Below, one piece after another: positions 10,502 to 19,626 of a stretch of 64,000 nt of DNA. Source of the DNA: Diplonema japonicum (Eukaryota > Euglenozoa > Diplonemea > Diplonemida > Diplonemidae); the NCBI GenBank assembly GCA_964019335.1, contig OZ025681.1:534079-598078 (forward strand). Reading direction: 5' to 3'. A program made the position numbers and the translations under genes. Each line of letters starts with the position of its first letter. The stretch's first letter is position 1. The notes under the pieces were generated by a model. That model was not told where the DNA came from. It ran no database searches and was given only the letters and a program-made list of their open reading frames with translations.

Positions 10502-13500
10502 CTAATTCAAAAATATATCTTCCTTAGGAGGCGCACTCGGTGTCGGTGCTATGCCCATGTACTCTGGGCAGTTGGGAAGGGGTACTGACTTCCTTCGGGA
10601 GGACCTCCTAGAAGTGAGACGAGAGGGAATCGGCGAAGAGCGCATAGGTGCCGAGGGTAGACAGGCGCTGCTCTTTAAGTCGGGTGTGTAGCCATAGACA
10701 TCTTCTTGTTCCTCGGAAGCAAGCTGCCGTTTGACTGCGCTCTCTAGCCCAGCGTGCACCACCAGTGGGTTCGGGACATCTTCTTCGTCTTCCTGGTTCA
10801 GATGCTTCACTGTTTTGTTTTTCTTCCCCTTCCTAGTCTTGCACAGCATCGCTACAAAGAGCCCTGTGCACAGTCCCAGCCCTCCTGCCACGTACCACAG
10901 TGACAGCGCTGCACTGCTCCCCGTGCTGCAGGGCGGCTCGATCTCGCCCTCGAAGTCGTTCTGCAGGATGTCGTGCACATTGGCACACCCCTTCGCCTCC
11001 TCCACCTCCGCCACCTCTGGGAACACCGCCACCGTCGTGCTCCCGCTGCTGTCGACCGTCTCGTTGCAGCACGCCACCTTCCACCCCTTTTGTTCAAACA
11101 AAGCACGCTGCTCGCTGCAGGACACCCCCCGCACCTTCACCTGGAAGTTCCCGCAGGTGTTGGCCGGAGACGGCTCAGAAGTGGTGGGCTCGGGTGTCTC
11201 AGGGGCGATGGTAGGGGCGATGGTCTCAGGAACAGGCGCTGAGGTGTCAGGTGCTGGTGTCGCGGGTGCAGGAGTGTCGGGGGCTGGTGTCTTGGGTGCT
11301 TGAGTATCAGGTGCCGTCGTGTCGGGAGCAGAGGTGTCTGGTGGAAAGGTCTTCCCAGCCGGAAGAGGGGTAGGTGCAAGGGTGTCGGGGGCCGATGTCG
11401 CAGGTGCTTTCGTGTCAGGGGCTGGTGTCTTGGGTGCTTGAGTAACAGGTGCTGGTGTGTCAGGAGCAGAGGTGTCTGGTGGAAAGGTCTTCCCAGCTGG
11501 AAGAGGGGTAGGTGCAAGGGTGTCGGGAGCTGGTGTTGATGGTGCTTGCGTGTTAGGTGCTTCTGTACTCGGGGCTTGAGTATCAGGTGCAAGTGTGTCA
11601 GGGGCAGAGGTGTCTGGTGGAAAGGTCTTCCCAGCCGGAAGAGGGGTAGGAGCAAGAGTGTCAGGTGCTGGTGTCGCGGGTGCCGGAGTGTCGGGGGCAG
11701 GTGTCTCTGGTGCTTGGGTATCAGGTGCCGTCGTGTCGGGAGCAGAAGTGTCAGGTGGAAAGGTCTTCCCAGCTGGAAGAGAGGTAGGTGCAAGGGTGTC
11801 GGGGGCCGATGTTGATGGTGCTTGCGTGTCAGGTGCTTCTGTATTCGGGGCTTGAGTATCAGGTGCAAGTGTGTCAGGGGCAGAGGTGTCAGGGGCAGGT
11901 GTCTCTGGTGCTTGGGTATCAGGTGCCGTCGTGTCGGGAGCAGAGGTGTCTGGTGGAAAGGTCTTCCCAGCTGGAAGAGGAGTAGGTTCAAAGGTGTCGG
12001 GTGCAGGTGTGTCAGGAGCAGATGTGTCAGGTGCATTTGTCGGCTCAGCCGTAGGGGGAGCCGGGGTATCAGGGGCAGCTGTGTCTGGAGCAAGAGTGGG
12101 CTCTGCAGTGGGCGGAGCTGGCGTATCTGGTGATGAAGTTGGCTCTGCCGTGTCAGGGGATGGTGTGTCAGGAGCTGAAGTTGGCTCTGCCGTATCAGGT
12201 GCAGGTGTGTCAGGGGCGGGTGTGTCAGGAGCAGGAGTGTCAGGAGCTGAAGTTGGTTCTGCCGTGTCAGGTGCAGGTGTATCAGGGGATGGTGTGTCAG
12301 GTGCAGGTGTGTCAGGAGCGGGTGTGTCAGGAGCTGAAGTCGGCTCTGCAGTATCAGGGGCAGGTGTGGCAGGGGCAGCTGTGTCAGGAGCAGGTGTGTC
12401 AGGGGCCGGCGTGTCGGGTGCAGGTGTGTCAGGAGCTGAAGTTGGCTCTGCCGTGTCGGGGGCAGGTGTGGCCGGGGCGGGTGTGTCAGGAGCAGGTGTA
12501 TCAGGAGCAGTTGTGTCAGGAGCTGAAGTTGGCTCTGCCGTGTCAGGAGCAGGTGTGTCAGGGGCTGGCGTGTCAGGAGCAGTTGTGTCAGGAGCAGGAG
12601 TGTCAGGAGCTGAAGTTGGCTCTGCAGTATCAGGTGCAGTTGTGTCAGGGGCAGGTGTGTCAGGTGCAGGTGTATCAGGTGCTGGTGTGTCAGGAGCTGA
12701 AGTTGGCTCTGCCGTGTCAGGTGCAGGTGTGGCCGGGGCGGGTGTGTCAGGAGCAGGTGTATCAGGTGCTGGTGTGTCAGGAGCTGAAGTTGGTTCTGCC
12801 GTGTCAGGGGCAGGTGTGGCCGGGGCGGGTGTGTCAGGTGCAGGTGTGTCAGGAGCAGTTGTGTCAGGAGCTGAAGTTGGCTCTGCCGTATCAGGTGCCG
12901 GCGTGTCAGGTGCAGGTGTGGCAGGTGCAGGTGTGTCAGGAGCGGGTGTGGCAGGTGCTGAAGTTGGCTCTGCCGTGTCAGGTGCAGGTGTGGCCGGGGC
13001 TGGCGTGTCAGGAGCAGGTGTATCAGGAGCAGCTGTGTCGGGAGCTGAAGTTGGCTCTGCCGTGTCAGGAGCAGGTGTATCAGGGAATGGTGTGTCAGGG
13101 GCGGGTGTATCAGGAGCGGGTGTGTCAGGAGCTGAAGTTGGCTCTGCAGTATCAGGTGCAGGTGTGGCAGGGGCGGACGTATCAGGAGCAGGTGTATCGG
13201 GGGCAGGTGTGGCAGGAGCACTTGTCGGCTCAGCTGTAGGGGGAGCTGGGGTATCGGGTGCCGGCGTATCAGGGGCAGGTGTGGCAGGAGCAGGCGTGTC
13301 GGGGGCAGGTGTGGCAGGAGCAGGTGTGTCGGGGGCTGGTGTATCAGGTGCAGATGTGTAAGGAGCACTTGTCGGCTCAGCCGTAGGAGGAGCTGGGGTA
13401 TCGGGTGCCGGCGTATCAGGGGCAGGCGTGTCAGGAGCAGGTGTGGCAGGGGCGAGTGTATCAGGTGCAGGTGTGTCAGGTGCAGGTGTATCAGGGGCAG

Positions 13501-13999
13501 GCGTATCTGGAGCAGGTGTGTCAGGTGCAGGCGTATCTATCTTGTACCATAACCTGACCCTTTCTGAGCTGCAGCACTTAACCCACTTCCCTTCGGTTGT
13601 ATAGAACTGTCTCCACTCACCCGAGGGCACGTCTTGTATCCACAAGTGCTTAATGCGGAGCCCGTCCGTGCTGTCGGAGACAAGCTTGATGCTGTAAATC
13701 TCTTCGTAGCTGAAAGGGGAGTCGAAGACAGCAAAGGTCTTCACCTCACTAGCACTGAGGGGGCCGAGGGTCATCCAGTACCAAGAGGGCTGATTGTATT
13801 TGCGGAGGAAAGCCCTGACGTCACCATTGGTACCTGCATTCTTCTCAACACTCCAGCTCTCGACTTGTATGCGGAAGTACATAGGAGGAATGGGTGCTGC
13901 TGTGTCAGGTGCATTTGTGTCTGGGGCAGCAGTGTCAGGTGGCACTGTGTAGGCGGGAGTGGCGAGGCACAGGAAGAAGGTAGCGAGAGCGCGTAACAT
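10502..13999 (-). CDS. PLAT-like / PDTPA-stalk type I surface protein (paralogue 1)
   Basis: 1165 residues from the ATG at 13999. Residues 1-18 form a signal peptide (cleavage near AYT-VPP). Residues ~40-153 resemble a PLAT/LH2 beta-sandwich (AGTNGDVRAFLRK, later LRIKHLWIQDV, ending VRLWYKI), a fold that binds lipid or protein partners. Then come ~790 residues of PDT-x-AP repeats with recurring blocks AEPTSAPDTPAPDT and APTPLPAGKTFPPDT: a stiff, probably heavily O-glycosylated stalk. Residues ~947-1029 form a Cys-containing membrane-proximal domain (CGNFQVKVRGVSC..CCNETV..GCANV) of unknown family. One TM helix at ~1030-1053 precedes a ~110-residue tail rich in Ser/Arg and acidic patches. It lies tandem to a close paralogue at 15660-18999. 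The domain names are inference from pattern; the membrane topology is well supported. Confidence 0.85.
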   Translation of the reverse strand: MLRALATFFLCLATPAYTVPPDTAAPDTNAPDTAAPIPPMYFRIQVESWSVEKNAGTNGDVRAFLRKYNQPSWYWMTLGPLSASEVKTFAVFDSPFSYEEIYSIKLVSDSTDGLRIKHLWIQDVPSGEWRQFYTTEGKWVKCCSSERVRLWYKIDTPAPDTPAPDTPAPDTPAPDTPAPDTLAPATPAPDTPAPDTPAPDTPAPPTAEPTSAPYTSAPDTPAPDTPAPATPAPDTPAPATPAPDTPAPDTPAPPTAEPTSAPATPAPDTPAPDTSAPATPAPDTAEPTSAPDTPAPDTPAPDTPFPDTPAPDTAEPTSAPDTAAPDTPAPDTPAPATPAPDTAEPTSAPATPAPDTPAPATPAPDTPAPDTAEPTSAPDTTAPDTPAPDTPAPATPAPDTAEPTSAPDTPAPDTPAPDTPAPATPAPDTAEPTSAPDTPAPDTPAPDTPAPDTTAPDTAEPTSAPDTPAPDTTAPDTPAPDTPAPDTAEPTSAPDTTAPDTPAPDTPAPATPAPDTAEPTSAPDTPAPDTPAPDTPAPDTAAPATPAPDTAEPTSAPDTPAPDTPAPDTPSPDTPAPDTAEPTSAPDTPAPDTPAPDTPAPDTAEPTSAPDTPSPDTAEPTSSPDTPAPPTAEPTLAPDTAAPDTPAPPTAEPTNAPDTSAPDTPAPDTFEPTPLPAGKTFPPDTSAPDTTAPDTQAPETPAPDTSAPDTLAPDTQAPNTEAPDTQAPSTSAPDTLAPTSLPAGKTFPPDTSAPDTTAPDTQAPETPAPDTPAPATPAPDTLAPTPLPAGKTFPPDTSAPDTLAPDTQAPSTEAPNTQAPSTPAPDTLAPTPLPAGKTFPPDTSAPDTPAPVTQAPKTPAPDTKAPATSAPDTLAPTPLPAGKTFPPDTSAPDTTAPDTQAPKTPAPDTPAPATPAPDTSAPVPETIAPTIAPETPEPTTSEPSPANTCGNFQVKVRGVSCSEQRALFEQKGWKVACCNETVDSSGSTTVAVFPEVAEVEEAKGCANVHDILQNDFEGEIEPPCSTGSSAALSLWYVAGGLGLCTGLFVAMLCKTRKGKKNKTVKHLNQEDEEDVPNPLVVHAGLESAVKRQLASEEQEDVYGYTPDLKSSACLPSAPMRSSPIPSRLTSRRSSRRKSVPLPNCPEYMGIAPTPSAPPKEDIFLN

Positions 14000-15659
14000 C
14001 CCCCCTGCTTCTTAACACTCCCTCCCCTCCCCACCTTTATCTGGGTTTGTATGAGTTTTGCGTCTGGTCAAAGTTGACCCATCGATCGTCAGTTAAAAGA
14101 AGAAGAAGAAGAAAGAAGAAACTAAGGGGGGGAGAGGGGGGTTCTTCCTTTTTTGTTCGTCATCTTTCGGTTTCCTGTTTTCTTTCTTTCTTTTTTTTTT
14201 TTTTTTCTGGGAGGAAAAAAAAAAAAAAAAAAAAAGAACAGAAAATAAAGAAGACATGACAAAGGAGAAGGAAAGAAGAGGAAAAAAAAAGAATCGCATA
14301 CACAAGAATCAACTGAAAAGAGCAACAAAGAATATGTGAGAAATAATGATCAAAAAAAAAAAAAAAAAAGAAAAGAAAAGAAGAAAAATAGCTAGCAATA
14401 GTCTGACTTTTTTTCTGTGATCGAAAAGGAAAAATCGTTGAACAAAAAAAAAAGCTTTGACTAGATGGAGGAAAAAACTGAAAAAAGAGAACTGAAAACT
14501 GAAAAAGAGAAAAGAGAAAGATCACGCACAAAGGGCTCCCGAGCACACTGCAAAATCCCTTTTTTTCCCAGCAGATTATAAGTACATTGGACCGCTGATT
14601 TTTTTTTTTTTTTTTTTTTTTTTTGGTAATTGTACGGGCTGAAATATAAGAATTTCGCCTTAGACAATTTTTCAAATATACGGTCATAAATTTATATGCA
14701 CATACGAAGAAAGAAGAAAAAAAGAAAAAAGAAAAACTGAAAACTTTTTTTTTTTGAAGAGGGGGAAAAAAGAAGAGTCGGTCTTTAGCAATACATGCAT
14801 GCTATCACTACTCTTTTTCGCCCCTACAAGAAGCTAATCAGTACTTGTTAAATACAAATAAAAGGGGGGGGGGGACTGCACAAACAATCATAAACATATG
14901 CTAAAGGAGGTTCCGAGACGCTGCATTCATCTTCTCAACCTCACCATTAACAATAACTGGTATAAAAAAAAAAAACTCATAAAAGAAGACTCAAAGTAGT
15001 AAAAAGACAATAAAAAATATCCCCCCCCCCACGTGAGGTTCTTAAAAACCCTGAAAGAAATTGCAAAAAAAAAAAAAAGATCTTTTTCATCATTAGATAA
15101 GCACAGTGTTGTAGGATGCAAAAATGTAAAATGCATGGCCCTCACCAAAAAATAATTTATTAAATAATTTTATGGAAAAAAAAAAAAGGGAAAAAAAAAA
15201 CGACTTAGCCCAGATGTGCAATGGCCCTGGTACCAAATACTCAGCAAGAGAGAGATGATTCACCAAATTCGATGGTAACCCACGGTATGTGTAAGATAGA
15301 TGAGTTCACTTTATTCACCGTTTTTTTCAATTGGTTTTCTTTTTTTTTCTTTTTTTTTTTTTTTTATTTTTTTTTTTTATTTATCCGTTTCACTGTTCCC
15401 CTTGTCGCGTTTTGGAAAATTTTCAGCGGAGTTATTTTTCTTTTTTTTTTTCTTCTACCCGAGAAATAAAAAATAAAAGAAGAAAAAAAAAAGATTTTTT
15501 TAACTGCCCTCCGCTGGAGAGAACAAAAAAAAAAAAAAAAAAAGAAAAATGGAAATACGACTTAACAAGAGGAGCGAAAAAGTGTTAAATGGGGTACAGA
15601 ATTTAGCCCTTGTCCCGAGAACGTGATTTTATTCCACGACATTGACCCATAGTTTTTTC
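14000..15659. other. Intergenic between the two PLAT-stalk genes
   Basis: No gene was found. It is dominated by A and T runs (14189-14207, 14217-14235, 14600-14624, 15345-15379), with G and C runs at 14863-14874 and 15020-15030. A weak match to the start of the SINE-like repeat (GAGTCGG..ACTACTCTTTTT) lies at 14775-14811. It should contain the upstream trans-splice region of paralogue 1 and the 3' UTR of paralogue 2. Confidence 0.5.
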
Positions 15660-18600
15660 TCAATTTAGATAAATGGCATCGCATGGCGCGCTGGGCACGG
15701 CACACATAGGGGGCTGTGACCCGGAGCCACCCGTCTCTGTGGAGTTGGGGAGCATGATGGACTGCCTTCGTGACGTCGATTGTTGCGAGTACCTGCGGTG
15801 CGTAAATGGGGCAGAGGGCACCTGCTCTTGCTCGCTGGGGGAAAGCACTGCGCCGGCAGCAGGATCCACAACATCAGCAGGATTCACGACTCTAGCAGAA
15901 TCTGCGATTTCACCGTTCAAAACGACTGTTGGGTTAGCTTCTTGCTCCTCCACGTCAAGCTGCATCTTGACTGCCCTCTCCAGTCCTTCGTGCACCACCA
16001 GTGGGTTCGGGACGTCCTCTTCGTCTTCATTCTCCTCTTCCAGCGTCTTCGCCTTCTTCTTCATTTGCATTTTGCACATCATCACCACAAACAGCACCAC
16101 AATAACAGCCCCCGCGACAAGCATGATGTAGGAGAGTGGGATGGGCATCGCAGACGAGCTCCCCGTGCTGCAGGGCGGCTCGATCTCGCCCTCGAAGTCG
16201 TTCTGCAGGATGCCGTGCACATTGGCACACCCCTTCGCCTCCTCCACCTCCGCCACCTCTGGGAACACCGCCACCGTCGTGCTCCCGCTGCTGTCGACCG
16301 TCTCGTTGCAGCACGCCACCTTCCACCCCTTTTGTTCAAACAAAGCACGCTGCTCGCTGCAGGACACCCCCCGCACCTTCACCTGGAAGTTCCCGCAGGT
16401 GTTCGCCGGAGACGGCTCAGAAGTGGTGGGCTCGGGTGTCTCAGGGGCGATGGTAGGGGCGATGGTCTCAGGAACAGGCGCTGAGGTGTCAGGTGCTGGT
16501 GTCGCGGGTGCAGGAGTGTCGGGGGCTGGTGTCTTGGGTGCTTGAGTATCAGGTGCCGTCGTGTCGGGAGCAGAGGTGTCTGGTGGAAAGGTCTTCCCAG
16601 CCGGAAGAGGGGTAGGTGCCATCGTATCAGGAGCAGGCGTGCTGGGTGCAGGTGTTTCGGGGGCAGAGGAGTCTGGTGGAAAGGTCTTCCCAGCCGGAAG
16701 AAGGGTAGGTGCAAGGGTGTCAGGTGCTGGTGTCTCGGGTGCTTGAGTATCAGGTGCCGTCGTGTCGGGAGCAGAGGTGTCAGGTGGAAAGGTCTTCCCA
16801 GCCGGAAGAGGGGTAGGTGCAAGGGTGTCGGGTGCTGGTGTCGCGGGTGCCGGAGTGTCAGGGGCTGGTGTCTTGGGTGCTTGAGTATCAGGTGCCGTCG
16901 TGTCAGGAGCAGAGGTGTCAGGTGGAAAGGTCTTCCCAGCCGGAAGAGGGGTAGGAGCAAGAGTGTCAGGGGCTGGTGTCGCAGGTGCCTTCGTGTCGGG
17001 GGCAGGTGTCTCTGGTGCTTGAGTATCAGGTGCTGGTGTGTCAGGAGCAGAGGTGTCTGGTGGAAAGGTCTTCCCAGCTGGAAGAGGGGTAGGTGCAAGG
17101 GTGTCGGGTACTGGTGTGTCAGGAGCAGATGTGTCGGGTACTGGTGTGTCGGGAGCTGTTTTTTTTTTTTTTTTTTTCTTCCCGTCAAACACAATATGGT
17201 TAAAAGTGTAGTAAAGGAAGGCTGGCACAAAAGTATTAATATGCTTGAACCCTTTTTATAAAGGAAAAGTGTAAAGGATGGCTGGCACAAGAATGCCCTG
17301 AAGGGTAATGTCCATAAGTAAAATGTTCAGAAAAGAAGCTTTGCAGATCGACTCCCTCCGAGTTATCTTACAATAGTTATAAAGGAAGATGAAATCATGA
17401 CACACCTTTCGTATCTGGTGCAGAAGTAGGCTCCGAAGTATCAGGGGCTGGGGTATCAGGGGAACTTGTTGGTTCCGCCGTCATGGGAGCAGGTGTGTCA
17501 GGTGCTGGTGTGTCGGGGGCAAGCGTATCAGGGGCAGTTGTGTCAGGAGCAAGAGTGGGCTCTGCAGTGGGCGGAGCTGGCGTATCTGGTGATGAAGTTG
17601 GCTCTGCTGTGTCAGGGGCGGGTGTGTCAGGAGATGATGTGTCAGGGGCCTGCGTATCAGGAGCAGTTGTGTCAGGAGCTGAAGTTGGTTCTGCCGTGTC
17701 AGGTGCAGGTGTGGCAGGGGATGGTGTGTCAGGAGCGGGTGTAAATGGGGCGGGCGTCTCAGGAGCAGGAGTGTCAGGAGCTGAAGTTGGCTCTGCCGTA
17801 TCAGGTGCAGGTGTATCAGGGAATGGTGTGTCCGGAGCAGGTGTGTCAGGAGCAGTTGTATCAGGAGCTGAAGTTGGCTCTGCCGTATCAGGTGCAGGTG
17901 TGTCAGGGAATGGCGTGTCGGGGGCGGGCGTATCAGGAGCGGGTGTGTCAGGAGCTGAAGTTGGTTCTGCCGTATCAGGAGCAGATGTGTCAGGGAATGG
18001 TGTGTCAGGGGCGGGTGTGTCAGGAGCAGCTGTGTCAGGAGCTGAAGTTGGCTCTGCCGTGTCAGGTGCAGTTGTGTCAGGTGCAGGTGTGTCAGGGGCA
18101 GGCGTATCAGGAGCAGGTGTATCAGGAGCTGAAGTTGGCTCTGCCGTGTCAGGAGCGGGTGTATCAGGAGCAGATGTGTCAGGTGCAGGTGTGTCAGGAG
18201 CAGGTGTGTCTGGGGCTGGTGTATCAGGAGCGGGTGTATCAGGGGCTGGGGTATCAGGAGCAGGTGTAGCAGGGAATGGTGTGTCCGGAGCAGGTGTATC
18301 AGGAGCAGGTGTGTCGGGGGCTGAAGTAGGCTCAGCCGTATCAGGTGCAGGTGTATCCGGAGCACTCGTGTCAGGCGCTGCAGTCGGTTCGGCTGTAGGT
18401 GGCGCCTGTGTGTCTGGTGCTGAAGTGGGTTCAGCTGTAGGGGGTGCAGGAGTAGCGGGAGCAGGTGTGCTTGGCGCGACTGTTGGCACGGCCGTCGGGG
18501 GTGCAGGGGTATCTGGAGCGGGCGTAAGAGGTGCTGGCGTGTCGGGAGCAGGAGTATCGGGAGCAGGAGTATCGGGTGCAGGGGTGTTAATCGTAAACCA

Positions 18601-18999
18601 CAACTTGACCCTGTCGGTCTTGCAGCACTTTAGCCACTTGGAGCCATCAATGTAGAACTGTTTCCAGACCCCACTCGCCACGTCCTCGACCCAAATGGTC
18701 TCGACGCGGAGGCCATCGGCCCCCAAGGCGACCAGCTTGACGCTGTAGATCTCATCGATGGTATAGGGGCACCCGAACACGTCATGTGTCTGCGTTTCGC
18801 CTGCCGCGATGTCCCCGATGGTGGACCAGTACCACGAGGGCTCGTTCCACTTCCTTAAGTACACCTTGAAGTTGTCCTTCGTGCCTGAGTACTGATTAAC
18901 ACTAATGTTGATGCGGAATCTGAGAGGCGGCGGGGTTGTCGCTGTGGAAGAAGCAATGATCAGGAGCAGGGTGTAGACAGCAAGGAAGCAGCGTGACAT
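15660..18999 (-). CDS. PLAT-like / PDTPA-stalk type I surface protein (paralogue 2, two exons)
   Basis: Exon 1 is 18999-17406 and exon 2 is 17155-15660. Reading straight through gives an early stop just after the donor, but removing 17156-17405 joins APDTK to APDTP in frame and restores the architecture of paralogue 1, giving 1029 residues. Residues 1-~21 are a signal peptide, ~25-142 a PLAT-like domain (GTKDNFKVYLRK..WYWSTIGD..VKLWFTI), then a PDTPA stalk, the same Cys domain as paralogue 1, a TM helix (PLSYIMLVAGAVIVVLFVVM) and a ~115-residue tail ending AIYLN. The Cys domain is nearly identical to paralogue 1 at the DNA level (about 16160-16480 against 10920-11240), while TM and tail differ. 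Likely a cell-surface receptor or adhesin-like protein; ligand unknown. Confidence 0.85.
17156..17405 (-). other. Cis-spliced intron (GT-AG, 250 nt) in PLAT-stalk paralogue 2
   Basis: The donor GTGTGTCATG follows ..ACGAAAG; the acceptor ..AAAACAG precedes CTCCCGACACACC. Splicing is phase 1 and recreates an Ala codon inside the PDT-x-AP repeat register. About 20 bases before the acceptor are almost all A instead of the usual pyrimidines. A direct repeat containing GGCTGGCACAA occurs twice inside (about 17210-17231 and 17268-17291). Confidence 0.75.
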
Positions 19000-19626
19000 T
19001 TTATTTTATAAAACGCTGTGCCCCCCTCCCCCTCCCCGACCTTTGTTGTTGAATAGGATACACCCCACATCTGCAGCAGAGCTCGTTTTGCCAGGTCACG
19101 CGGAATTTTAAATGTGACTTGGTTTTAGTGGGCCATGCAGTATGTGACACAGCGGACTCCCGTGTCTGAAGCTTCGCCCTGAAGCCTCCGAAGTCTGTGG
19201 TCCCGTAGAACGTAAAAGTGAAGTGGCAAAGAAAGCTGAGCTTTGAAACAGGGAGGGCAAAGAAAGAAGCAATGAACATCAACTGGAGTATGCCGTGGGA
19301 GGTATGCTTCACAAGCACAAGCCTGGTGGAACTACCATGTAATGGACTCTCCGTTGAGGGCAGTGCCAACCGGTCTCCACCCCGTTGAGGTTTCTACGTG
19401 TACGGCTTAAGAACGAGAGTTTCCCCCCCAAACCACAATTACAAGGAAACCACCACTGGGTGGTCCCCCCTAAAATTAAAAAAGAATTCTTTCAAGAAAA
19501 AATGAATAAAAAAAGTCAATGTGTGTCGCGTGAAGATGGTGAGGCTAGGTGCCTGATGAGAAGATAGGTCAACCGAACGACGGGACATGGTTGGTCTTTT
19601 TCTTTTTTTTTTTTTTTTTTTAACTC
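19000..19626. other. Intergenic between PLAT-stalk paralogue 2 and phospholipase D
   Basis: The stretch 19020-19420 has few homopolymers and a 122-codon open frame on the minus strand (19001-19369), but that frame has no ATG near its start and no recognisable domain. It is more likely 5' UTR/regulatory DNA of the gene starting at 18999. A T-run at 19601-19621 precedes the PLD stop. Confidence 0.4.

Noticed and set aside
11871..13361. Long plus-strand SGAGVSGA-type frame and a 743-codon Leu/His-rich minus frame over the same DNA
   Set aside because: Both are out-of-frame readings of the 15-bp PDTPA stalk repeat. Only the frame with signal peptide, PLAT and TM makes a coherent protein. The same applies at 17483-18655 and 39909-42314.
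15785..15805. ACCTGCGGTG match to the retrotransposon 3' end
   Set aside because: Short match within the coding tail of PLAT paralogue 2; best explained by chance.
15660..17228. Separate truncated gene lacking signal peptide and PLAT domain
   Set aside because: A GT-AG intron (17156-17405) joins it in frame to the upstream half and restores the paralogue architecture.
19001..19369. 122-codon minus-strand frame just upstream of PLAT paralogue 2
   Set aside because: No ATG near the start, no recognisable domain, and it abuts the true start at 18999. Treated as upstream/UTR sequence.
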